DNA of 16,945 nucleotides from Mailhella sp. (GTDB taxonomy: Bacteria; Desulfobacterota; Desulfovibrionia; Desulfovibrionales; Desulfovibrionaceae). This document shows positions 6,274 through 14,062 of this stretch, piece by piece (the stretch's first letter is position 1; each line of letters opens with the position of its first letter). Where the stretch lies: the NCBI GenBank assembly GCA_017940105.1, contig JAGAZG010000106.1, forward strand, positions 1-16,945. The letters run 5' to 3'. Both the position numbers and the translations under genes were made by a program. The notes below the pieces were generated by a model. The model searched no databases. It was not told where the DNA came from and worked only from the letters and a program-made list of their open reading frames with translations.

Positions 6274-8583
6274 TTATGTGTTTTCGTCCAGCTCCTGCGT
6301 GTACCGGCATTTTATGTTGGGGCAGGCAAGATGCCGACCTTTTGCACGCGTTGTTTTTATAACAAGTATTGGAGAACCGCATTTTGGGCAGGGCCTGGCC
6401 ACAGGCCAGTCCCATACGGCGCAGTCGCATTTGGGATATTGGTCGCAGGAATAGAATATTTTTCCGCGCTTGGAGCTCTTTTCAACAAGAAAGCCGTTTC
6501 CGCATTTTGGGCAGGGTACTCCTGTGGAATAAGGGGCCGCGTAATCGCATTTGGGATAGTTGGCGCAGCTGAGAAAGCGGCTGCCCGTATGAGAGCGTTT
6601 AAGCACTACGTCACCGCCGCATTTTGGGCAGGTACCGACTTTTTTCAATTCTTCTGCCGGACGGCTGACCGGATGAATTTCGCCTTTTTCGTCCCTGGTA
6701 AAATTGGTGGTGTGGCGGCATTCAGGGTAGCCGGTGCAGGCAAGAAATTCACCGCTCTTGCCAAATTTTACCACCATGGGCCTGCCGCATTCAGGGCAGG
6801 CGACATTTGTGGCGACGCCGCTCTTTATCCTGGCCATGTTTTTTGAAGCGGCAGCGAGGGTGGGATTGAACTCATGGGCGAATTCGTCCATCAGTGCTAC
6901 CCAGGCGAGTTTTCCGTCGGCAATCTTGTCAAGATTATCTTCCATTTCGGCAGTGAAGCCGACATCCATGAGCTTGGCAAAATGTTCGCGCAGCTGCGAG
7001 CAGACGACGTTGCCCAGGTCTGTCGGCACAAAGTGCTTGTCTTCAAGCCGTACATACTCGCGGTCCTGGATGGTCGAAATGATGGTTGCATAGGTGGAGG
7101 GCCGGCCAATGCCAAGCTCTTCAAGTTCCCGCACCAAGGACGCTTCTGTATAGCGGGATGGCGGCTGAGTGAACTTTTGCTCTTTTTCCATCTTCAGCAG
7201 GGAGACATGCTGCCCCTGGTCAAGATGAGGGAGCAGCTTGTCTTCGTCGTCGGTTCCCCTCGTCATAGCCGCAAGCCATCCAGCAAAGAGCATGCGTTCG
7301 CCTTTGGCCTTCCATTGCCCTGGGCCGCACGAAAGGGAAACGGCAGTATCAAAAAACTGTGCGGCCGCCATTTGCGAAGCAACAAATCGCCGCCAGATGA
7401 GTTCATAAAGGCGAAATTGTTCCTGGGTGAGAAAAGGCTTGGCATCCTGAGGGGTAAGATTAATATCGACCGGGCGTATGGCTTCATGCGCGTCCTGGGC
7501 ACTTTCCTTGCCATGGAACGAGCGGCCGTTTTTGCCAGGGGCAAGATATTTTTCACCAAATTTTTCGCCGATGTAAGCACATGCCGCTTTTTTTGCCTCA
7601 TCCGCTATGCGCACTGAGTCAGTTCGCATGTAGGTTATGAGAGCGGTTGTCCCTTTTTCGCCAAGCTCCACGCCCTCATACAGTTTTTGCGCGGTCGACA
7701 TGGTTCTCTTTGCCGTGAATCCGAGGCGCTGGTTTGCAGTCTGCTGCAGCGTTGAAGTGGTAAAGGGCGGCATGGGATTCCGTGAGCGCTCTTTCTCTTC
7801 TATGGCTGTCACAGCAAAAGGCTTGCCCTTCATGGCTTTTTCCAGCTGCTCGGCGGCTTCCTGGTTAGGAATGAGAGCCTTTTTAGCATTTTTGTCCTTA
7901 TTTGCGCCCTGGGCGAAGGTCTTGGATTCCCTGATGAACGCAGGGTCGAGCTTTACCAACTCAGCCTGAAAGACGGGGGGCTCGGCCGCGGCAAGATGCG
8001 CCTTGAAGGTCCAGAATTCCTGGGGGGCAAAGGCGAGGCGTTCTTCTTCGCGCTCGACAATGAGGCGCAGGGCGACAGACTGCACTCTGCCGGCAGAAAT
8101 GCCGCGCTTGACGGTTTTCCACAGCAGGGGCGAAATTTTATACCCTACCAGCCTGTCAAGGACGCGGCGTGCCTGCTGGGCGCAAAACAGGTCGGTGTTG
8201 ATTTCGTGAGGATGCTCCAGCGCATTTTTTACGGCCCTAGCCGTAATTTCGTTAAACTGTATGCGCTTGATGCTTGTCGCCTTGTTTTTCAGTACCTGGG
8301 CGATATGCCATGCAATGGCCTCACCCTCCCTGTCCGGATCCGGGGCCAGGTATACGGTTTCGGCCTTCTGGGCTGCATCCTGAAGATCTTTGACGACCTT
8401 TTCCTTGCCCCTGATGGTTTCATAGCGGGGGGTGAATCCATGTTCTTCGTCAACGCCGATTTCATGTGTGGGCAGGTCGCGTATATGCCCTACACTGGCC
8501 TGCACGGCGTATTTATTGCCGAGAAACTTTTTTATGGTTTTAACTTTTGCCGGGGATTCTACGATAATAAGGTCTTTTGCCAT
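6274..8583 (-). CDS. topA: DNA topoisomerase I (type IA) with four C-terminal zinc ribbons
   Basis: The enzyme relaxes negatively supercoiled DNA by cutting and passing one strand. It has 769 residues. The Toprim domain is at the start: IVESPAK with E9, then DPDREGEA at 82-89 holding the metal-binding acidic residues. The DNA-joining tyrosine is Y318 in ITYMRTDSVR. The core continues to RPSTYATII near 494-502. The C-terminus holds four CxxC...C...C zinc ribbons starting near 596, 652, 691 and 732; E. coli TopA has three plus two ribbon-like repeats without zinc. The ATG at 8583 gives the canonical AKDLIIVESPAK opening; the ribosome site is weak (GGGG about 10 bases upstream). Everything expected for activity is present. 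A possible own promoter lies upstream at 8632-8659. Confidence 0.98.
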   Translation of the reverse strand: MAKDLIIVESPAKVKTIKKFLGNKYAVQASVGHIRDLPTHEIGVDEEHGFTPRYETIRGKEKVVKDLQDAAQKAETVYLAPDPDREGEAIAWHIAQVLKNKATSIKRIQFNEITARAVKNALEHPHEINTDLFCAQQARRVLDRLVGYKISPLLWKTVKRGISAGRVQSVALRLIVEREEERLAFAPQEFWTFKAHLAAAEPPVFQAELVKLDPAFIRESKTFAQGANKDKNAKKALIPNQEAAEQLEKAMKGKPFAVTAIEEKERSRNPMPPFTTSTLQQTANQRLGFTAKRTMSTAQKLYEGVELGEKGTTALITYMRTDSVRIADEAKKAACAYIGEKFGEKYLAPGKNGRSFHGKESAQDAHEAIRPVDINLTPQDAKPFLTQEQFRLYELIWRRFVASQMAAAQFFDTAVSLSCGPGQWKAKGERMLFAGWLAAMTRGTDDEDKLLPHLDQGQHVSLLKMEKEQKFTQPPSRYTEASLVRELEELGIGRPSTYATIISTIQDREYVRLEDKHFVPTDLGNVVCSQLREHFAKLMDVGFTAEMEDNLDKIADGKLAWVALMDEFAHEFNPTLAAASKNMARIKSGVATNVACPECGRPMVVKFGKSGEFLACTGYPECRHTTNFTRDEKGEIHPVSRPAEELKKVGTCPKCGGDVVLKRSHTGSRFLSCANYPKCDYAAPYSTGVPCPKCGNGFLVEKSSKRGKIFYSCDQYPKCDCAVWDWPVARPCPKCGSPILVIKTTRAKGRHLACPNIKCRYTQELDENT
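6377..6632 (-). repeat. Identical 16-base repeats in topA zinc-ribbon modules
   Basis: The plus-strand sequence ccgcattttgggcagg occurs without change at 6377-6392, 6500-6515 and 6617-6632, with a diverged form near 6785. Each copy encodes the CPKCG start of a ribbon. Spacings of 123 and 117 bases equal the module lengths of 41 and 39 residues. A second shared stretch, cgcatttgggata, encodes the YPKCD part of two modules. The repeats lie within the coding region and look like module duplication. Confidence 0.85.
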
Positions 8584-8631
8584 GGCTGCGGCCCCAGAAA
8601 GATATGTTGAAGGCGCATGAGCGCGTTGCTG

Positions 8632-8659
8632 AACATACGTAAAAAATGCAGGGCGTCAA
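8632..8659 (-). promoter_or_regulatory. Candidate sigma-70 promoter of topA
   Basis: On the minus strand TTGACG (8654-8659, 5 of 6) is followed after 16 bases by TATGTT (8632-8637, 4 of 6), about 50 bases before the topA ATG. The rest of the 106-base gap between the radical SAM stop and topA shows no gene and no good terminator. Confidence 0.35.
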
Positions 8660-8689
8660 GACTGGGGGCCAAAGATTTTTTGTTGATTT

Positions 8690-9742
8690 TCAGCAAAGGA
8701 GAGCGTCTTCGCGGTCCGTGAACGTGATGGACTGCGGAGGCAGCCCCAGGGCCTGCCAGCGTTTGCGCAGAGCTCCCTTATCACCGAATATGAATCCCTG
8801 GCAGCATTTGGGCAGTTCTAGCGCGGCGGGAGTACGCCCAAGCCTGGCAACGGCCTTTTCTGCAGAGAGCAGCAGCGCTTCGGCCTGCGCCAGTGCGCCA
8901 AGCGCCGGGTGACGGGGGCCTGCAAGGATTTCAGAGTCAAAGGCTGGTTCAGGGGCGACAGAAAGGCGTATCACAGGCACGCCGGCCTGCCATGCCAGCA
9001 TAAGAGCCCTGCCAAGGGCTGAAACGGTTTCTTCCAGACTCCAAGGCTTGTATGCATCCTCTCTGTACCATTGCGCAAGGACGGTTCCGTCAGGTACCAG
9101 GCATGGATAAAATCGCATGCATGAAGGCTTTTCCTGCAGGGCTTTTTCCACATCCTGCAAAAAGACTTCCGGGGTGCATCCGGGCATTCCCGGCAAAAGC
9201 TGAATACCCAGGCGAAATCCCGCAGAGCGTACGGCACGGCAGCCCTCAAGCGCTTCTTTGCCTGAATATCCGCGCCTTGAGAGGCGCAGGGCGTCGTCAG
9301 AAAAGCTTTGTACGCCAAGTTCTACGAGTTCCAGGCCGTAACGCCGCAGGTCCGCCAGCGCCGGACCAGCCAGCGCATCCGGCCTTGTTGAGCAACGCGC
9401 ACAGGAAACTTTGCCGCCTGCCCGCATGAGCTGCAAAAAGTCAAGGCACGCCTTTATGTCTGCCTGCGGCATTGCGGTAAATGTTCCACCGTAAAAGGCG
9501 AGTTCGCAGGCGGCGCTTTGCCGTTCAAGGGCGGCCTTGGCCGTCTGCAGCACAGAAGATATCCCAGGCACGAGGCCTGCGCCCGTCTGTCGGTCTTGTG
9601 CGCAGTAGACGCATTTTCCCGGGCATCCGAGAAAAGGAAGAAAAACGGGGATGATTTTTACGGCGGCATAATTTTTTAATCCGGTTGAAAAATGTATGGC
9701 TGCAACCGGGACATTTTGTCGTGAATTTGATGAAATCGGCAT
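8690..9742 (-). CDS. Elp3-like radical SAM protein of unassigned function
   Basis: A radical SAM enzyme binds a 4Fe-4S cluster and cleaves S-adenosylmethionine to start radical chemistry. The 350-residue protein has the cluster motif CPGKCVYC with C40, C44 and C47, and FYGGTFTAMPQ, the SAM-contact GG motif in the form typical of Elp3/COG1243-like proteins. ELVELGVQSFSDDAL and RRGYSG further mark that group. There is no acetyltransferase domain, so it is not a full Elp3; the C-terminal third looks like the extension seen in short Elp3-like proteins. A relation to coproporphyrinogen oxidase-like proteins is less likely given the GGTF motif. The ATG has AGGA 5 bases upstream. The gene lies upstream of topA on the same strand and diverges from the HIT operon. 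The substrate is unknown. Confidence 0.85.
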   Translation of the reverse strand: MPISSNSRQNVPVAAIHFSTGLKNYAAVKIIPVFLPFLGCPGKCVYCAQDRQTGAGLVPGISSVLQTAKAALERQSAACELAFYGGTFTAMPQADIKACLDFLQLMRAGGKVSCARCSTRPDALAGPALADLRRYGLELVELGVQSFSDDALRLSRRGYSGKEALEGCRAVRSAGFRLGIQLLPGMPGCTPEVFLQDVEKALQEKPSCMRFYPCLVPDGTVLAQWYREDAYKPWSLEETVSALGRALMLAWQAGVPVIRLSVAPEPAFDSEILAGPRHPALGALAQAEALLLSAEKAVARLGRTPAALELPKCCQGFIFGDKGALRKRWQALGLPPQSITFTDREDALLC

Positions 9743-9770
9743 GATTTTCCTTTTATTGTCAGAAAAGTAC

Positions 9771-9799
9771 TTGATGTTCTAAACGGTTAATTTTAGAAA
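9771..9799 (+). promoter_or_regulatory. Candidate promoter with overlapping inverted repeat before the HIT gene
   Basis: TTGATG (9771-9776) and TAGAAA (9794-9799), 4 of 6 each, are 17 bases apart. A perfect inverted repeat, TTCTAAA (9777-9783) and TTTAGAA (9792-9798) with an 8-base spacer, fills the spacer and enters the -10. It would be well placed as a repressor operator. It lies in the 111-base gap between two divergent genes. Confidence 0.35.
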
Positions 9800-9853
9800 G
9801 GAAAGGGCTTTACAGCTTCAACGCGTGGAAAGTTTCGCCTGGAGGAGGCATTC

Positions 9854-10276
9854 ATGCCTGAAGAAAACTGCATTTTTTGCCGCATAGCGAATGGAGAAAT
9901 TCCTTCCGCTAAAGTGTATGAAGACGAAAACGTCATGGCTTTTCTTGATTTGGCTCCTGTGCATGCCGGGCATACGCTCATTGTGCCTAAAAAGCATATA
10001 AAAGACGCCCTTGCATTTCCGGCAGAGCTCGCCTCAGCTGTTGCTGCGGCTGTCCAGAAAGTTGCAAGAGCGCTTGTCGCCGCGACGGGAGCCCAGGGTT
10101 TCAATGTTCTGCAGAACAACGGACTTGCCGCCGGGCAGACCGTATTCCATATTCATTGGCATATTATTCCCCGTTTCGAGGGAGACGGGCTGGAAATGTG
10201 GCGGCAGGGCAGCTATCTCGATGCCTCTGCCATGCAGGAAATGGCAAAGAAGATTTCTCTGGCCGTGCAGAAATAG
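9854..10276 (+). CDS. HIT-family (histidine triad) nucleotide-binding protein
   Basis: HIT proteins of the HINT/PKCI branch hydrolyse nucleoside phosphoramidates and related AMP esters. The protein has 140 residues. The triad is FHIHWHIIPRF with H99, H101 and H103; H101 corresponds to the nucleophile of the family. CIFCR at C6/C9 and H48 fit the zinc site of this branch. The N-terminal FCRIANGEIPSAKVYED and the GHTLIVPKKH stretch are characteristic. GGAGGAGG lies 5 bases before the ATG, a very strong ribosome site. The gene is 27 bases upstream of the IHF/HU gene, so the pair is probably one message. The physiological substrate is unknown, as for most bacterial HINT proteins. Confidence 0.95.
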   Translation: MPEENCIFCRIANGEIPSAKVYEDENVMAFLDLAPVHAGHTLIVPKKHIKDALAFPAELASAVAAAVQKVARALVAATGAQGFNVLQNNGLAAGQTVFHIHWHIIPRFEGDGLEMWRQGSYLDASAMQEMAKKISLAVQK

Positions 10277-10303
10277 TGCGCGGCTGCGCATCAGGAGGAT
10301 ACG

Positions 10304-10609
10304 ATGAACAGGGCTCTTACCAAAGCTGATATTGTGGAAACCATCTACAACGACCAGGAGCTTGACCTGAACAGAGGAGAAGTCAAATCTATTGTTGAAG
10401 ACCTGCTCCTGCTCATGAAGAAGGCTATACAGAAAGACGATGCGCTGCTTCTGAGCGGTTTTGGTAAGTTTGAAGCATATGGAAAGGATGCCCGCAAGGG
10501 CCGCAATCCTCAGACGGATGAAGCGATCACGCTGCCGTCCCGCAAAGTCGTTGTATTTCGCCTTTCTCGAAAATTCCGTTTGGAACTCAATGGCGGCGAG
10601 GCCGAGTGA
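10304..10609 (+). CDS. IHF/HU-family DNA-bending protein
   Basis: Small basic dimeric proteins of this family bend DNA by inserting a proline from each beta arm; they shape the nucleoid and help sigma-54 promoters and replication. The protein has 101 residues. LTKADIVETIY opens the helical part, GFGKFEAYG at 52-60 leads into the arm, and KGRNPQT at 65-71 carries the intercalating P69. VVFRLSRKFR at 83-92 forms the closing sheet and helix. The GRNP form favours the IHF subtype over HU but does not separate the alpha from the beta subunit. AGGAGG lies 5 bases before the ATG. A good intrinsic terminator follows 20 bases past the stop. Confidence 0.93.
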   Translation: MNRALTKADIVETIYNDQELDLNRGEVKSIVEDLLLLMKKAIQKDDALLLSGFGKFEAYGKDARKGRNPQTDEAITLPSRKVVVFRLSRKFRLELNGGEAE

Positions 10610-10629
10610 CCTTTTGCAGTCGCGATCAT

Positions 10630-10655
10630 AAGGCCTGCCCGTCAGGCCTTTTTTC
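10630..10655 (+). terminator. Intrinsic terminator after the IHF/HU gene
   Basis: AAGGCCTG (10630-10637) pairs with CAGGCCTT (10643-10650) around a 5-base loop, followed by TTTTC. This is a textbook Rho-independent terminator for the HIT-IHF/HU message. It sits only 20 bases before the next ATG on the same strand. Confidence 0.9.
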
Positions 10656-10674
10656 TTATCTGAAGGGGGAGAAC

Positions 10675-11637
10675 ATGAACGTTCCGGTTTTCAGTTCACA
10701 GGCATGGAACGAAAGGCTTTTGGAGCTGCCCAGAAAGGGGGCGGCAAACGTAACGGCGTTTTATGAGCACCGCTTGGGAGGGATATGCCTGGACAGTCGT
10801 TTCCTTCTGGTGCCGTTGGATGACCATATGGTTCACCGCGGCGATGCGGTTTTCGAGAGTCTTTCTTTCAGGGACGGCCGCATTATTCAGCTCGACGCTC
10901 ACATAGGGCGCATGCAGCGATCGTCGGAACGGCTTGCCCTTGAGCCTCCATGCTCCTGGGACGATGTCAGGGATATTGCCATTGCTGTTGCCAGAGCGGG
11001 CGCAGAGCCGTATGGCGGTCTGAAAATCCTTCTCGGCAGGGGGTGCGGCGGATTGGGAGTCGATCCTGGAGAATGCCCTGAGGCCAGCCTGTATATGGTT
11101 GCCACGCGCGGCAAACCTCTGCCTTCGTCGTTTTGGGAAAAGGGGCTCACGGCGGCCCGCAGCGGCGTTCCTGCAAAGCAGGCCTGGCTCGCCCAGATCA
11201 AGTCCACCAACTACCTTGCCAACGCCATGATGGCGAAAGAGGCGAGGGAAAAGGGGGTTGACCTGACCTTTTCTTTTGACGAGCAGGGATTTCTGGCCGA
11301 AGCCGCCGTTGCGAACGTGGGCATGGTGGACAGCCAGGGCAGGCTGCTTATTCCGGAGTTCCGCTGCGCGTTGCCCGGCACCACGGCCATTCTGGCAGAA
11401 GAAACCGCTGCCGTATTCATGCCTGTTCTCCATATGGATATAACGGAAGAATTGCTGAAATCGGCTTCAGAAATACTGGTTTTCGGTACGACTCCGGAAT
11501 GCGTGGCCGTCACGCATTACAACGGCTTTGCGGTTGGCGGCGGCGTTCCTGGCCCGGTGGCGAAAAAGCTGCGCCCTCTGCTGCATGAAGCCTTGCTTGA
11601 GCATTCTGTTCCGTTTATGAACGCTACAGCATGCTGA
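10675..11637 (+). CDS. Class IV PLP-dependent aminotransferase (branched-chain / D-amino-acid transaminase type)
   Basis: This fold-type IV PLP enzyme belongs with branched-chain aminotransferases, D-amino-acid transaminases and aminodeoxychorismate lyase. I start it at ATG 10675 (320 residues), where AAGGGGGAG lies just upstream. The same frame stays open back to a GTG in the IHF/HU stop codon, but that stretch contains the terminator and does not look coding. Marks are VHRGDAVFESL at 53-63, DAHIGRM at 74-80, the PLP lysine K176 in IKSTNYLANAMM, E209 in LAEAAVANVG in the position of the PLP-nitrogen-binding glutamate, and LPGTTA at 233-238. Which of the three activities it has cannot be read from these motifs. 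Its stop overlaps the priA stop by 14 bases in tail-to-tail orientation. Confidence 0.88.
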   Translation: MNVPVFSSQAWNERLLELPRKGAANVTAFYEHRLGGICLDSRFLLVPLDDHMVHRGDAVFESLSFRDGRIIQLDAHIGRMQRSSERLALEPPCSWDDVRDIAIAVARAGAEPYGGLKILLGRGCGGLGVDPGECPEASLYMVATRGKPLPSSFWEKGLTAARSGVPAKQAWLAQIKSTNYLANAMMAKEAREKGVDLTFSFDEQGFLAEAAVANVGMVDSQGRLLIPEFRCALPGTTAILAEETAAVFMPVLHMDITEELLKSASEILVFGTTPECVAVTHYNGFAVGGGVPGPVAKKLRPLLHEALLEHSVPFMNATAC

Positions 11638-14032
11638 CCGGATCCATATCAAGGGATATGCGCATGCCATGAGATGGCTGGCCAAAATTTTTTATGGATG
11701 CCGTATAGGCTGCGCGTATGTCCTGCCATGAGGCTGCCTTTATAAGGCACTGAAAGCGCATGCGGCCTTGCAGCCTTGCGATGGGGGCTGGCGCCGGCCC
11801 AAGTACCGTTGCGCCGTGGCATTTGGCCTGAATGCGAAGGTCAGAGGCAAAGCTGCCGGATTCGCTTTTGCCTTCAGCCCATTCCCATGGCCATGATATG
11901 CGCACAAGAGCCAGCCTGACAAATGGCGGATAGCGCCTGAGACGCCTTATGCCCAGCTCATGCTCGTAAAAACCCTGGTAATCGCCGTTGCAGACAAATT
12001 GCCAGCAGTAATGGCGCAAATCTCGGGTTTGTATGATGACCCTGCCCGGTTTTTCTCCGCGGCCTGCGCGGCCTGCCGACTGAATCAAAAGCTGAAACGT
12101 CCGCTCTGCCGAGCGGTAGTCCGGCAGGTTCAGCCCCATGTCACCGTCGGCGACCAGGGCAAGCGTGACATTTGGAAAATGATGCCCTTTTGAAAGCATT
12201 TGCGTGCCTACAAGGACTTGTCCTTCCTGACGGGAAAAGGCCGTCAGGATTTCCTCCATGCGGCCTGGTCGGCTGGTGCTGTCGCGGTCAAGGCGCAGCA
12301 CTCGCCCTCCGGGCGGCAGAATTCCGGCCAGCTCTTCGCTGGCCAGCTTTTCTTCGAGCTGTTCAGTCCCTTCGCCCATGGGCAAAAAGTTCAGGCCTCC
12401 GCATTTTTCGCAGGGGGAAGGCCATGGCCTTGTATATCCGCAATAATGGCAGACCAGCTGTTCGCGTTTCTTGTGGTATGTGAGCGCTATGTCGCAATGG
12501 GGGCATCGTGCCGTGGTGCCGCAGTCAATGCAGTACATGAGGGGGGAGTAGCCACGCCTGTTGAGCAGGACCACGGCCTGCTCCCCTCGGCGGACGGTTT
12601 CGCGCAGCGCGTCCGCGGCAGCTGGTGACAGCAGCTGTGAAGCCGGCAGCTTTTTTATATCCGCCAGTTCAATTTTGGGCAGGGTTCCGCCGCCGACGCG
12701 TTTGTCCATGCGCACCATGGGAATCATACCCTGGGATGCGGCGTAAAACGTTTTGATGTCGGGGGTGGCGGATCCGAGAATAAGGAGGGACCGGCCGCGT
12801 TTTGCCCTTTCCCAGGCGACTTCTTTTGCATGGTATGGCAGGCGCTCTTCCTGCTTGAAGGAGGTGTCGTGCTCCTCATCCAGCACTATGGCTCCCAGAT
12901 CGCGCACGGGCAGGAAAATGGCCGAGCGCGTGCCTATGATGATGCATGGTTCAGAACGTGCGGCAAGGGACCTGAACATTTTCTCCCGTTTGATTGGGTT
13001 CTGATAGCCATGGTAGAGAAATACCGGGGCGTCAGGAAAACGCAGCTGCGCGTCGCGCTTCAGTTTAAGAGCGATGGCCACTTCTGGCGCAAGCAGCATG
13101 GCCGATCTGCCTTTTTCCAGGCAGACGCGGGCAAGTTCAAGATAGACTGCGGTCTTGCCGCTGCCGGTAACGCCAAAGAGCAGTTTTGCAAAAGGTGTTT
13201 TTTCGCCCCTCATCAAGGCAGATACGCTGCCAGAAAAATTTTCAAGGGCTTCAGCCTGCCCACAGGAAAGCTGAAAAGGCGTGTCTGGGGGCAGGATAAG
13301 CTGGGCATCCTGTTCGCTTTCGTCAAGATCTCCGGACAGTTGATCCAGCCTTATGAGCCTGCTTCGCAGCAGGGCTGCAAGCACTGCAGTGCTGCCGGGC
13401 AGGTTCTGGCGCAGCTGCTTTCGTGTCGTCGGGCCGTGCTCCAGGAGCCAGTCGAGCACTGCCTGCTGCCTTGCAGCGCCCGGGCGTATGGGCCAGGGGG
13501 GCTCGCAGGCGAGGATGCAAACCTCGGTTTCAGCGGCATCCTCTGAAATTTTCAGGATGTCAGCGCGATGCTCCATGAAGCTTTGGGCAAGGGACAACCT
13601 GTCTCTTTCGTTCATGCCGGGAATGTTTCGCAGTGAATGCAGACGGGGTTTCCCATCCTTGTTTCCTGCCCCGTAACAAAATTCACGTATGCGTATCTTT
13701 TCTGTCGCGCGAAGTCCCTGGGGAAGAATGCCGCCCAGTATTTTTCCTGCCGTTACGCAATTGCGCGCTGCGGTGGCTTCAACCATGTCAAGGTAGCCCT
13801 CAGGAAAAAGCGGCGTCCGTTCAAGCGGCCATGCCATGGGGCGCAGCATGTCTTCAGAGGGCAGACCGCTCGTTTGCGATGCTGAAACAATGACGCCGCA
13901 GCGGATGGCGCCCCTGCCCAGCGGAACGGCAACGCGCAGGCCCGGTTTCCAGTCAAAACCGTCAAAGCCTGCGGGTTCGGCATAGGTCAGCGTAGCATAG
14001 GGCTGCGTGCAGAGGGCGACATTGTAAAACAT
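11624..14032 (-). CDS. priA: Primosomal protein N' (replication restart helicase PriA)
   Basis: PriA recognises abandoned replication forks and reloads the replicative helicase; it is a 3'-5' superfamily 2 helicase. The protein has 802 residues. The N-terminal DNA-binding part starts with FYNVALCTQPYATLTY. Walker A is GVTGSGKT at 287-294 and the DEEH box is at 385-388. The zinc-binding insert has eight cysteines at 501, 504, 510, 513, 528, 531, 541 and 544. GTQMLSKGHHFPNVTL at 609-624 and QSAGRAGRGEKPG at 651-663 are the C-lobe helicase motifs. The gene appears complete. No Shine-Dalgarno sequence is evident before the ATG, but the N-terminus matches the family start. It follows the DUF486 gene by 30 bases. 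Confidence 0.97.
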   Translation of the reverse strand: MFYNVALCTQPYATLTYAEPAGFDGFDWKPGLRVAVPLGRGAIRCGVIVSASQTSGLPSEDMLRPMAWPLERTPLFPEGYLDMVEATAARNCVTAGKILGGILPQGLRATEKIRIREFCYGAGNKDGKPRLHSLRNIPGMNERDRLSLAQSFMEHRADILKISEDAAETEVCILACEPPWPIRPGAARQQAVLDWLLEHGPTTRKQLRQNLPGSTAVLAALLRSRLIRLDQLSGDLDESEQDAQLILPPDTPFQLSCGQAEALENFSGSVSALMRGEKTPFAKLLFGVTGSGKTAVYLELARVCLEKGRSAMLLAPEVAIALKLKRDAQLRFPDAPVFLYHGYQNPIKREKMFRSLAARSEPCIIIGTRSAIFLPVRDLGAIVLDEEHDTSFKQEERLPYHAKEVAWERAKRGRSLLILGSATPDIKTFYAASQGMIPMVRMDKRVGGGTLPKIELADIKKLPASQLLSPAAADALRETVRRGEQAVVLLNRRGYSPLMYCIDCGTTARCPHCDIALTYHKKREQLVCHYCGYTRPWPSPCEKCGGLNFLPMGEGTEQLEEKLASEELAGILPPGGRVLRLDRDSTSRPGRMEEILTAFSRQEGQVLVGTQMLSKGHHFPNVTLALVADGDMGLNLPDYRSAERTFQLLIQSAGRAGRGEKPGRVIIQTRDLRHYCWQFVCNGDYQGFYEHELGIRRLRRYPPFVRLALVRISWPWEWAEGKSESGSFASDLRIQAKCHGATVLGPAPAPIARLQGRMRFQCLIKAASWQDIRAAYTASIKNFGQPSHGMRISLDMDPVSML

Positions 14033-14062
14033 AAAACTGACTGAAAAAGCGGCGTGCTGCCG

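Noticed and set aside
8334..8343. 10-base palindrome CCGGATCCGG
   Set aside because: It lies within the conserved topA DPDREGEA coding region and is explained by codons; no array or context suggests a site.
9743..9853. Possible sigma-54 promoter (GG-N10-GC) upstream of the HIT gene
   Set aside because: The closest GG...GC pair, near 9826-9837, has 8 rather than 10 intervening bases and lacks the flanking consensus.
10606..10674. In-frame GTG extension of the class IV aminotransferase overlapping the IHF/HU stop
   Set aside because: The stretch encodes the terminator hairpin, has no family similarity, and the ATG at 10675 has a good ribosome site.
12830..13546. 238-codon plus-strand open frame opposite priA
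   Set aside because: It is a shadow of the priA coding frame, with no recognisable domain.
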